This document shows, piece after piece, positions 7,212-12,470 of a stretch of 22,315 nt of DNA. The stretch comes from a virus. The notes under the pieces are model-generated. The model worked only from the letters and a program-made list of their open reading frames with translations. It made no database searches and had not been told where the DNA came from. Each line of letters begins with the position of its first letter. Within the stretch, counting starts at the first letter, position 1. The translations under genes were made by a program, and so were the position numbers. The stretch is from IMG/VR virus record IMGVR_UViG_3300033153_002190, positions 1 to 22,315 of that record; one strand, 5' to 3'.

Positions 7212-7955
7212 TTATATCAAACTTTTCGGAGAATAAAACCTTTTTTTCATTTTTATCCATATCATTATTGTGTCGAAAAATGTCCTGAATATCGACCCGA
7301 ATCCAATCGCCCCTCTGTTCATTTGTTTCTTAATCGTGACCGGGGCATCTGCGATCCGATACCGCGAAGCCCTCAACGCAACAATCATTTCCAAGTCGAA
7401 AGCATACTGCTTGACGCTTACCTTGCTAATAATATCTTCGAGGACATACTTCTTGAATATCTTGATTCCGCATTGCGTATCTTCAAACTTCAAATCAAAA
7501 AGTGTGCGGATCAGAAAGTTATATCCCTGACTTATCACCCGGCGTAGCATTGTATATTCTGTCATGCTGAACTTGTGCCGCTTGTTTCCAATCACGCATT
7601 CAGCGTTGTAGAGTTCCATTATATTGTAAAGCGTTGAGATTTCTTTCGGGTCTATCTGTCCGTCACCGTCGAGAAATATAATATCATCATCGTCCTTCAT
7701 CGTGTAGACCATGCGCGTTAAAACATAGCCCGTCTTTAACGCAGACCCTTTTCCTCTATCAAATAAATTGTCGAACACTTCAATGTTATCGTTGTCAACT
7801 TCCTTGCACAGTTCCGGCGTGCGGTCTGTCGATCCGTCATTGATAACAATAATCTTGAACTCGTCTAAATTTGCAGAAGCCCATGCGTGAATCTCAAACA
7901 GGGTGTTTGCGATTGTTGATTCTTCGTTCTTAACTGGTAGGATAATTAAAGTCAT
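7212..7955 (-). CDS. Polyprenyl-phosphate glycosyltransferase-like GT-A protein
   Basis: This 247-residue GT-A enzyme resembles dolichyl/undecaprenyl-phosphate sugar synthases, which move a sugar from a nucleotide to a polyprenyl phosphate carrier. Seen are LIILPVKNEESTI (residues 3-15), VINDGSTD (37-44), the DGDGQ metal site (D96, D98), the FEDTQCGIKIF segment and the late QMNRGAIGF segment. There is no strong C-terminal transmembrane pair, so it matches the short soluble form. It is the first gene of the cargo cluster. Its AGGT ribosome binding site forms part of a base-paired stem in the leader (7964-8046), so its translation may be controlled by that RNA. It could supply a lipid-linked sugar for the glycosyltransferases downstream. 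Confidence 0.85.
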   Translation of the reverse strand: MTLIILPVKNEESTIANTLFEIHAWASANLDEFKIIVINDGSTDRTPELCKEVDNDNIEVFDNLFDRGKGSALKTGYVLTRMVYTMKDDDDIIFLDGDGQIDPKEISTLYNIMELYNAECVIGNKRHKFSMTEYTMLRRVISQGYNFLIRTLFDLKFEDTQCGIKIFKKYVLEDIISKVSVKQYAFDLEMIVALRASRYRIADAPVTIKKQMNRGAIGFGSIFRTFFDTIMIWIKMKKRFYSPKSLI

Positions 7956-7963
7956 AGAATTGA

Positions 7964-8046
7964 CCTGTGGGAAGGATGGGCGGTAGGATATATCTTATAG
8001 CCCTTACCGCAAGGACTTAACCCTTCACCAGAGCCTTCCCATCAGG
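7964..8046 (-). promoter_or_regulatory. Three-way-junction leader RNA before the cargo operon
   Basis: The 98-nt gap before the first cargo gene can fold, as minus-strand RNA, into a three-way junction. The closing stem pairs 8034-8046 with 7964-7975: 12 pairs with one bulged A. One arm is AAGGG/TCCTT (8011-8025) and the other GCGGTA/TACCGC (7980-7985 with 8005-8010), extended by GG/CC and TATA/TATA around a 3-nt loop. The 3' side of the closing stem ends in the AGG that serves as ribosome binding site for the gene starting at 7955, 8 nt away. I could not match it to a known riboswitch, ribozyme or tRNA. Stability was judged by eye. Confidence 0.5.
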
Positions 8047-8053
8047 CGTATGT

Positions 8054-8344
8054 TTACGGGTTCATTGTTCCGTCAATAAAAAGACCGCCGTTGCCTGTTG
8101 CCGGGTCGTCGTCTTTGATGTAAGCCAAAACGTCAGCGTCGTTCCACGAATCCACCATTGCCTGACAATCAATCGCGCCTGTTTCCTGACACATCGTAAC
8201 TGCTTTCTTCCGGCGAAATGATTTCTTAACGCCTGGAAGTTGACTGATGCCAATGTTGATTAGTGCAATTACGATGAAGATTGAAGGCACAAGATCAATT
8301 CCCCCAAACAGAAACCCCTTCTTATTTCTCATACGCTTTTTCAT
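8054..8344 (-). CDS. Small single-pass membrane protein, unknown
   Basis: This 96-residue protein starts with a basic stretch (MKKRMRNKKG), followed by one membrane segment (FGGIDLVPSIFIVIALINIGI, about residues 13-33). A soluble tail of about 60 residues has two Cys in CQETGAIDC and ends in acidic and glycine-rich sequence. The topology suggests the tail faces outward. The ATG at 8344 is preceded by GGGGG at good spacing. An in-frame ATG at 8386, with GGAGG 10 nt upstream, would add 14 residues. I do not recognise the family. It lies between the nuclease gene at 8449 and the structured leader of the cargo operon. Confidence 0.6.
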   Translation of the reverse strand: MKKRMRNKKGFLFGGIDLVPSIFIVIALINIGISQLPGVKKSFRRKKAVTMCQETGAIDCQAMVDSWNDADVLAYIKDDDPATGNGGLFIDGTMNP

Positions 8345-8426
8345 ACCATCCCCCTTTCGGTTTCGCTTCCCTTGACTGTTTTCCATAACTGAACTTCCTC
8401 CACAAACTGCCCTCTTTTGGCTTGTT

Positions 8427-8447
8427 GGTTGTGAACGGTTCACCACC
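8427..8447. promoter_or_regulatory. 21-bp near-perfect palindrome, operator-like
   Basis: Two 10-bp arms (GGTTGTGAAC and GTTCACCACC) around a single central base match with one mismatch. It lies in the short gap between the stop of the nuclease gene (8449) and the small membrane protein. Size and symmetry fit a binding site for a dimeric repressor, but it could also form a small RNA hairpin. No second copy was noticed in the window. Confidence 0.35.
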
Positions 8448-8448
8448 C

Positions 8449-8814
8449 TTATGATAACCTTTTGGCATCTAATATCCATCCTTTTATTTCTTCAAAGTCT
8501 TGGTATTTGGCGATTGCCTTCTTAGTTTCAAGCAAGGCTTTGAACCGCACCAGCCCAATGACTTGCTCCCGGATAAACTTTTCCATCACCAAATGCTGAT
8601 CGAATGACTGATGACATTTGAAACAAAGACACAGACCATTGAGATCATAAGTGTCACCGATCCACACGCCCCATCTGGTAGTTCTGTAAGCCCGCCCAAC
8701 AATGTGCGCCCCTTCAAGTTTCTTGTCTGTCTTAAAACAACACTCACACCGCCCGATCTCTTTGACCTTCTTCGCCCAAATCTTATCGAGTTTCTTCATA
8801 TCAGATCGTATCAT
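8449..8814 (-). CDS. HNH-type nuclease, NinG/recombination-endonuclease-like
   Basis: This 121-residue protein has a zinc-binding HNH-like core: C23, C25 and C26 (RCECCFKT), then AHIVGR (H37), then DLNGLCLCFKCHQSFDQH (N59, C62, C64, C67, H68). This arrangement of a Cys pair, an Ala-His strand, an Asn and a second Cys pair is typical of phage nucleases such as NinG and small McrA-like HNH proteins, which act on recombination intermediates or other DNA. The basic N-terminus and long C-terminal helix could bind DNA. The ATG at 8814 follows GAGG closely and overlaps the gene upstream by 14 bp. The exact substrate is uncertain; a recombination role fits the position beyond the replication module. 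Confidence 0.6.
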   Translation of the reverse strand: MIRSDMKKLDKIWAKKVKEIGRCECCFKTDKKLEGAHIVGRAYRTTRWGVWIGDTYDLNGLCLCFKCHQSFDQHLVMEKFIREQVIGLVRFKALLETKKAIAKYQDFEEIKGWILDAKRLS

Positions 8815-9118
8815 CTATCCTCTTTTCCATTTTTGCGATGCAAGCGTTGTTATCCCTGGCCCCACAATTACAACTACTGTGAGCGTCTTTAGGTTCAATG
8901 TGAGCGATACACCATTTCTTATGTTCCTTCTTCTCAGGCAACAAAGCCTTGTAGTGAGCCTTGATAAATAAAAGAACAGAGCCGGTAAGTTCATCTATGT
9001 CATTTTCGTAATGCTCAAACCACATGCCGTTGTCTTTTAGGGTTTCATACGGAAGCCAACCAGCTTTTATTCTTTCCTTCAACCTTTCCCTGAAATTTCC
9101 ATCAATCCTCTTTGTCAT
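8801..9118 (-). CDS. Hypothetical phage protein with Cys-rich C-terminus
   Basis: This 105-residue soluble protein is charged and mostly helical in character. FRERLKERIKAGWLPYETLKDNGMWFEHYENDID occupies the first third, written here from residue 9 on as two contiguous helices. A histidine/cysteine segment follows (CIAHIEPKDAHSSCNCGARD and a final Cys) that could bind a metal. The ATG at 9118 has GGAG 8 nt upstream. It overlaps the nuclease gene at its 3' end and the next small gene at its 5' end. I do not recognise the family; only its place among accessory genes is informative. Confidence 0.55.
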   Translation of the reverse strand: MTKRIDGNFRERLKERIKAGWLPYETLKDNGMWFEHYENDIDELTGSVLLFIKAHYKALLPEKKEHKKWCIAHIEPKDAHSSCNCGARDNNACIAKMEKRIDDTI

Positions 9119-9341
9119 TTTGGCTACTCCTCACAAACTGATTATTCTTTGCGTGTTCTGGGCAGAAATATCCCCAACCTGGCAGATTTCCGTATATACC
9201 TCCACATTTTTTCCATCCAGCTTTATTCATAGTCTCGCACGCTTCTTTAAAATTATCTTCCGAAACCTCTATTGTATTGTTACAGGTAGGGGAGCCTGGA
9301 TAACCAACAAATATAAAGAGATCGCATTTAATTTCCTTCAT
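9102..9341 (-). CDS. Hypothetical small Cys-containing phage protein
   Basis: This 79-residue protein has five Cys: KCDLFIF at the start, PTCNNTIEV, EACETM, WKKCGGIYG and YFCPEHAK. The spacing could make a small metal-stabilised fold, with the final CPEH segment typical of short zinc-binding phage proteins. The ATG at 9341 shares an ATGA junction with the Lar-like gene and has GGGGGAG just upstream, so the two are translationally coupled. The function is not recognised. Its tight pairing with the Lar-like gene is the only hint of a shared role. Confidence 0.55.
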   Translation of the reverse strand: MKEIKCDLFIFVGYPGSPTCNNTIEVSEDNFKEACETMNKAGWKKCGGIYGNLPGWGYFCPEHAKNNQFVRSSQNDKED

Positions 9342-9655
9342 TTCTCCCCCAGATACCTCTCAACCACCTTGCGGATGGCGGCCCACAATTCGCTTTGAGT
9401 TTGTTCATAAAAATTACACATTTTCTTGTTCTTGAGAATCTTTTGAAGCGGCTTCATCAACTCTGCGGTGTAGGCTCTGGTATTCCAGGCTAAATTCTCT
9501 AAAGTCGTCATGCCTAAAACTTCTCCTGTTTCCATTGAACATCCACAATCGCCACATTCAATTATCGTGCTTTGTCTGCACGACCCTTTTCTTTTAATTA
9601 TAGGTAGCCCCCCGCAAAACGGGCATGGCTTTAGCTTACTCTGTTCTTTTGGCAT
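9338..9655 (-). CDS. Lar-like restriction alleviation protein
   Basis: This 105-residue protein matches the Lar family pattern: LKPCPFCGGLP near the start (C11, C14), a second Cys pair in CGDCG (C34, C37) and the AWNTR signature at residues 56-60. Lar-type proteins of lambdoid phages reduce type I restriction by favouring modification of incoming DNA. Many phages also carry family members of untested function. The C-terminal 40 residues are a charged helix not typical of the core. The ATG at 9655 has AAGGAG at ideal spacing; an upstream GTG at 9676 is less likely. It lies next to the adenine methyltransferase gene. Confidence 0.75.
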   Translation of the reverse strand: MPKEQSKLKPCPFCGGLPIIKRKGSCRQSTIIECGDCGCSMETGEVLGMTTLENLAWNTRAYTAELMKPLQKILKNKKMCNFYEQTQSELWAAIRKVVERYLGEK

Positions 9656-9695
9656 TAGAAACTCCTTTGCCGCCACGTTGTCGGCCTAAAACATC

Positions 9696-10100
9696 TCAAT
9701 ATTCGCACCCACCAGACCCTCGGAATACAACAACGGCACTTGGAAATGGTGCTGAATTTTTACTATTGCCGAACTTAAGGCGACCCTTTATAAATATGAT
9801 CTCATCTGCTTTCATACAATATTCGTGCCATGCTATTGTGTCCGTTCTTGATGGAATTAGCATAACAACTAATTTCCCTTTTAGGCTTTCTTCATAGCCC
9901 TTCTTGACCCACGCTTTAAGTTGTGAGTATGGCGGGTTAACAAATGTCCTGGAGCCCCATGAACGCTGTAGACCATCAACGCCGTCATTATTATTAAGAG
10001 GGCAGGGATCATCATTAAAATTAAAACGAATATTAAGTTTCGTATAGACTTCTTTTGGTGTTGACCAATGATCGGTTAAACTCAAAAAATGAACGCTCAT
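9696..10100 (-). CDS. Phage Dam-type DNA N6-adenine methyltransferase
   Basis: This 134-residue protein fits the phage DNA N-6-adenine methyltransferase family, which methylates adenine in short sites (GATC in characterised members) using S-adenosylmethionine. Seen are the HWSTPKEVYTKL start, DDPCPLNNNDGVDGL, the catalytic NPPY at residues 55-58 in place of DPPY, LIPSRTDTIAWHEY, and the GRLKFGNSKNSAPFPSAVVVF end. It is slightly shorter than typical members (about 150-170), but all main blocks are there. The ATG at 10100 has GAGG 8 nt upstream. It could protect phage DNA from host restriction or time gene expression; with the Lar-like gene next door, protection is the likelier role. Confidence 0.85.
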   Translation of the reverse strand: MSVHFLSLTDHWSTPKEVYTKLNIRFNFNDDPCPLNNNDGVDGLQRSWGSRTFVNPPYSQLKAWVKKGYEESLKGKLVVMLIPSRTDTIAWHEYCMKADEIIFIKGRLKFGNSKNSAPFPSAVVVFRGSGGCEY

Positions 10101-10126
10101 ACCAATATCCTCATTTGCTTAGACAA

Positions 10127-10675
10127 TTATTTTGTAGGCCATACCTCTCCTCGTGCCTCATATTCACTTAAACCTTCACTCATTAATTTATAAAAATCTC
10201 TTTCTTTTTCGACTTCTCCTAGGGCTTCATAAATTCTTGGGGGCATTCCAGGGCCGATACAATCTTCGTGTGGGAACGGTCTATTGGGGTGCTGTTCGCA
10301 TACAAAATTACACCCTGTGTCCCACTTAAATAAAGCCTTTTCGTATAGTTTCATTTCTTCTAAATCCCATTGACCATGTTCGTCAGGCGCAAGGTCTATG
10401 GTTAATAAATAATTATCCCCATGATTAAAAACCTCCCCCTTTGGTAAAAATTTATGCCCAGGAGTTTTTCCTGCCCACACAATTATTTTCCCCTCTACGC
10501 CCCACCTATAATCGGTAGGGTCTATTTTGAATCTATTGTCTCTTAAATGTGTAGCATATTCGTGTTCTTCACCGTGTTTACAAACATAATTGTTCCCATA
10601 AGTTCCTCCCCAGGGCCACGACGTATCAAACCAAACCTTTTCTTTTGTTTTCTTGTGTATTCCGATTATTCGCAT
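10127..10675 (-). CDS. Hypothetical phage protein, 182 residues
   Basis: The soluble protein is rich in aromatic residues and glycine. It starts MRIIGIHKKTKEKVWFDTSWPWGG, given here only as its first segment, and ends in a helical, acidic stretch with SEYEARGEVWPTK. Three Cys and several His (KHGEEHEY, CNFVCEQHPNRPFPHEDC) could bind a metal. No signal peptide or membrane segment is seen. The ATG at 10675 has GGAGGTG immediately upstream, and this start region lies in a 60-bp sequence repeated at 11383-11442. I do not recognise the family. Confidence 0.55.
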   Translation of the reverse strand: MRIIGIHKKTKEKVWFDTSWPWGGTYGNNYVCKHGEEHEYATHLRDNRFKIDPTDYRWGVEGKIIVWAGKTPGHKFLPKGEVFNHGDNYLLTIDLAPDEHGQWDLEEMKLYEKALFKWDTGCNFVCEQHPNRPFPHEDCIGPGMPPRIYEALGEVEKERDFYKLMSEGLSEYEARGEVWPTK

Positions 10676-10732
10676 TACTCACCTCCCGTATTTAAGCAAA
10701 TATTGAGTTTGTTTACTCGCCATCGTCGTGCT
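10673..10732 (-). repeat. 60-bp repeated leader, copy A
   Basis: This 60-bp segment is repeated at 11383-11442 with 9 mismatches and no gaps. The central 26 bp (10691-10716) are identical. It includes the start codon and ribosome binding site of the gene at 10127-10675 and the end of the gene upstream. The core holds a CAAA/TTTG inverted repeat around CTCAATA, possibly an operator or RNA control site shared by both genes. Confidence 0.7.
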
Positions 10733-10946
10733 GAGAAAGTCGTTTGAGTATTGTGGAACGGCAAGAGTTCCAGGCCTTATTGCCCTCGTATCCTTTTTCT
10801 GGTGACTTAAAACTTTCCGGCACGTATCTTTCCTCCGGCACTATCTCGTCTTTGAGCCAGGTGTTGATGGCTTGGGCTATCTGCTTACGGACAGAATAAG
10901 GCAAGGTCATATCAGATGCTTCTTGTATTTTTTGTTCTATCGTCAT
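10713..10946 (-). CDS. Hypothetical small phage protein
   Basis: This 77-residue soluble, charged protein begins MTIEQKIQEASDMTLPYSVRKQ with a helix-rich first half (AINTWLKDEI). It carries a single Cys in AWNSCRSTIL and an acidic end. The ATG at 10946 has AAGGAG 8 nt upstream, a strong site. The 3' end runs into repeat copy A. No family is recognised; size, spacing and ribosome binding site support a real accessory gene. Confidence 0.55.
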   Translation of the reverse strand: MTIEQKIQEASDMTLPYSVRKQIAQAINTWLKDEIVPEERYVPESFKSPEKGYEGNKAWNSCRSTILKRLSQHDDGE

Positions 10947-10957
10947 TACTTATCTCC

Positions 10958-11119
10958 TTACGCATTTGCTATTCTCATAGATCGTTTCTGTTTTATAAAA
11001 TCAGCAGTATCTTTCTCAACGTGCATCCCTTTTTTTGACTTCTGCCATGATCTCTCACCGTAATTACATGCACAGCAAAATAGTAGACTCCGACCATGTT
11101 TGCATTTTTTATTGCTCAT
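10958..11119 (-). CDS. Small Cys-rich basic phage protein
   Basis: This 53-residue protein starts at the ATG at 11119, which has AAGGAG at 4-5 nt in a leader reading CAACGTAAGGAG. That leader recurs before other genes of this block. The reading frame is open upstream to 11245, but only this start has a good site. The N-terminal half holds CKHGRSLLFCCACNYG, which could be a small zinc finger, and the C-terminal half is lysine-rich. The function is unknown. Confidence 0.5.
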   Translation of the reverse strand: MSNKKCKHGRSLLFCCACNYGERSWQKSKKGMHVEKDTADFIKQKRSMRIANA

Positions 11120-11175
11120 TTCTCTCCTTACGTTGACATTTCTTAGCACACCCTCGTCGGGGGAAAGCGTTTTAG

Positions 11176-11385
11176 TTACACCGTTCTTTTTTCGCATTGT
11201 CTTATTATGGCTTCGTCCCCTGCAATTTCTTCTGCAAGCCCACAAAGGTAATCTTCCGTAAATCCAAAATTCTGTTCTATTAATATTGACAATATTAAAT
11301 CTTCATTCATTTCAATTTCACATTCTCCGACATCATATGCTGAAAATTTACCTTTCATATCTACTACGTCTTTTATTTTTGCCAT
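11176..11385 (-). CDS. Hypothetical small acidic phage protein
   Basis: This 69-residue protein starts MAKIKDVVDMKG at the ATG at 11385, with GGGAGG upstream inside repeat copy B. The middle is acidic (YDVGECEIEMNEDLILSIL) and the second half helical (FTEDYLCGLAEEIAGDEA). An in-frame start at 11409 lacks a ribosome binding site. No family is recognised. It shares its leader sequence with the 182-residue gene at 10127-10675, so the two may be co-regulated. Confidence 0.5.
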   Translation of the reverse strand: MAKIKDVVDMKGKFSAYDVGECEIEMNEDLILSILIEQNFGFTEDYLCGLAEEIAGDEAIIRQCEKRTV

Positions 11386-11442
11386 TACCCGCCTCCCATG
11401 TTTAAGCAAATATTGAGTTTGTTTACCCGACTACGTTGTGCT
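11383..11442 (-). repeat. 60-bp repeated leader, copy B
   Basis: This is the second copy of the leader found at 10673-10732; the identical 26-bp core is 11401-11426. It covers the start region of the gene at 11176-11385. Both copies sit in the same position relative to a start codon, which points to duplication of a control region rather than of a coding sequence. Confidence 0.7.
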
Positions 11443-11447
11443 AGGTT

Positions 11448-11687
11448 TTACGTTGACCTGGGCACAACCTCATTATATATTTTAGAGAATCCAGCAAATA
11501 ACCCTGACCCGGTAAGCCATTCTTTATCATTGTCGTCCTGTAATCCCCATTTATTCCATTCAGGATTAAACTTTACTGTGCATAAAACCCAATGGTTACA
11601 ACATTCTCCGCTATGCTTTGGGAACATCATTTTATCGCCACCATAAATCTTAACATTGTTATTGTCTTTAAATCCCGTATATTCCAT
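11448..11687 (-). CDS. YopX-like phage protein
   Basis: This 79-residue protein opens EYTGFKDNNNVKIYGGDKM, matching the YTGLKDKNGxxIYxGD start of the YopX family, a widespread phage protein fold of unknown function. A beta-rich body follows (WVLCTVKFNPEWNKWGLQD) and a final GFSKIYNEV resembles the family's closing GNIYEN segment. The ATG at 11687 has GGAG/GGGAG directly upstream. It is shorter than many members (about 120) because the middle is compact. It lies between repeat copy B and the hexamer repeat gene. Confidence 0.6.
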   Translation of the reverse strand: MEYTGFKDNNNVKIYGGDKMMFPKHSGECCNHWVLCTVKFNPEWNKWGLQDDNDKEWLTGSGLFAGFSKIYNEVVPRST

Positions 11688-11845
11688 TCTCCCTCTCCTT
11701 CCTTACGTTGGCTTGGCTGGGCAGGGATTTGACGAGTTTCGCATACTTGATTCGCTACTTACCCGTATAGTCACCCTGCATTTCCCGATTTAGTTGACTT
11801 ACGGTTTACATTACCTATTCTGCCACCAGACCAAGCCAACTTAAT
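11688..11845. other. Non-coding gap with short repeats
   Basis: No convincing gene is seen between the YopX-like gene and the hexamer repeat gene; only peptides of 8 and 13 codons without good ribosome binding sites occur. It contains GTTGGCTTGG (11707-11716) and its inverted copy CCAAGCCAAC (11831-11840), which could pair across the gap. No consensus promoter or terminator was found. Confidence 0.4.
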
Positions 11846-12085
11846 TTACCTCGACCTCGACCTCGACCACGACCACGACCTCGACCACGACCTCGACCTC
11901 GACCTCGACCACGACCTCGACCACGACCACGACCTCGACCACGACCTCGACCTCGACCTCGACCACGACCACGACCCCGACCCCGACCCCGACCTCGACC
12001 ACGACCACGACCTCGACCACGACCTCGACCCCGACCCCGACCTCGACCTCGACCATATAGAGCCAATATAATTACTTGCTACCAT
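11846..12085 (-). CDS. Hexamer-repeat-encoded Ser-Arg/Trp/Gly protein
   Basis: The ATG at 12085 has AAGGAGG 5 nt upstream, one of the best ribosome binding sites in the window. The predicted 79-residue protein has a short head (MVASNYIGSIW) followed by alternating serine with Arg, Trp or Gly, because each repeat unit reads TCG AGG, TCG TGG or TCG GGG. It stops right after the repeat. All three frames of this strand are open through the array: a second frame (11815-12066, TTG start, no site) gives pure Arg-Gly, and a third gives Glu/Val/Gly-Val. The ribosome binding site favours the Ser frame, while unit variation is silent only in the Arg-Gly frame. The function is unknown, and the annotated frame is uncertain. 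Confidence 0.4.
   Translation of the reverse strand: MVASNYIGSIWSRSRSGSGSRSWSRSWSWSRSGSGSGSWSWSRSRSRSWSRSWSWSRSWSRSRSRSWSRSWSWSRSRSR
11849..12052. repeat. 34-unit hexanucleotide array, CCNCGA
   Basis: Thirty-four consecutive 6-bp units CC-N-CGA occur without indels. N is T, A or C (never G) and the other five positions never vary. The order of N from 11849 is TTTAATATTTATAATA, then TTTAACCCTAATATCCTT. Blocks such as TAATAT recur three times, which suggests growth by slippage or recombination of multi-unit blocks. There is no stop codon in any frame on the minus strand. Confidence 0.95.
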
Positions 12086-12095
12086 ATTAGCCTCC

Positions 12096-12437
12096 TTATT
12101 TCTGAGTGTCGGGTAATTTGTGTTTCCAGGGGAAAATGTCCGTAACGGTGTTAATATTCACATATGCCCTGCCGACAGGCTCAACTTCATTCAATTTACC
12201 CTCTTTAATGGCTTGCATAAATCTTCCACTATCGGCAATCCAAGCAGCGTGTTCCAACTCAAGCAATGACCCAATAACCTTTTTAACTCTGCCAGTAAGG
12301 TGGTAAGTAACTGTCCTGAAATAATACTTCTCCCCAACCATATCCTTCAATGAATCTACTTCTTTGAATGTTTCCTCGCCCAACTGCTCTTTGATTTTTT
12401 CATAGGTTTCTTCCGATACTTCGATTATTTTTGTCAT
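12096..12437 (-). CDS. Hypothetical phage protein, 113 residues
   Basis: This is a soluble protein. It starts MTKIIEVSEETYEKIKEQLG, followed by a beta-rich core (GEKYYFRTVTYHLTGRVKK) and a helix AAWIADSGRFMQAIKEG. The end reads EVEPVGRAYVNINTVTDIFPWKHKLP. A WIADSGRF segment followed by an EP and an FPW/LP end recalls a common phage protein of unknown function. The ATG at 12437 has AAGGA 8 nt upstream; a TTG at 12467 is not used. It ends 10 nt before the start of the hexamer repeat gene. Confidence 0.6.
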   Translation of the reverse strand: MTKIIEVSEETYEKIKEQLGEETFKEVDSLKDMVGEKYYFRTVTYHLTGRVKKVIGSLLELEHAAWIADSGRFMQAIKEGKLNEVEPVGRAYVNINTVTDIFPWKHKLPDTQK

Positions 12438-12470
12438 CTTTCTTTCCTTTCTGTTAGACCAAGCCAACTG

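Noticed and set aside
7964-8046. tRNA or hammerhead ribozyme
   Set aside because: The element has three helices, but there is no T-loop TTCGA sequence or anticodon arm, and neither the CTGATGA/GAAA hammerhead core nor any other known riboswitch core was found.
9625-9897. Plus-strand frame over the methyltransferase gene
   Set aside because: The minus-strand gene has the NPPY motif, family blocks and a ribosome binding site; the plus frame is a shadow.
11120-11245. N-terminal extension of the 53-residue Cys-rich protein
   Set aside because: The frame is open, but the only good ribosome binding site is at the ATG at 11119, and the extra sequence reads like a non-coding leader.
11849-12052. 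CRISPR-like array
   Set aside because: The units are 6 bp with no spacers, so this is a simple tandem repeat.
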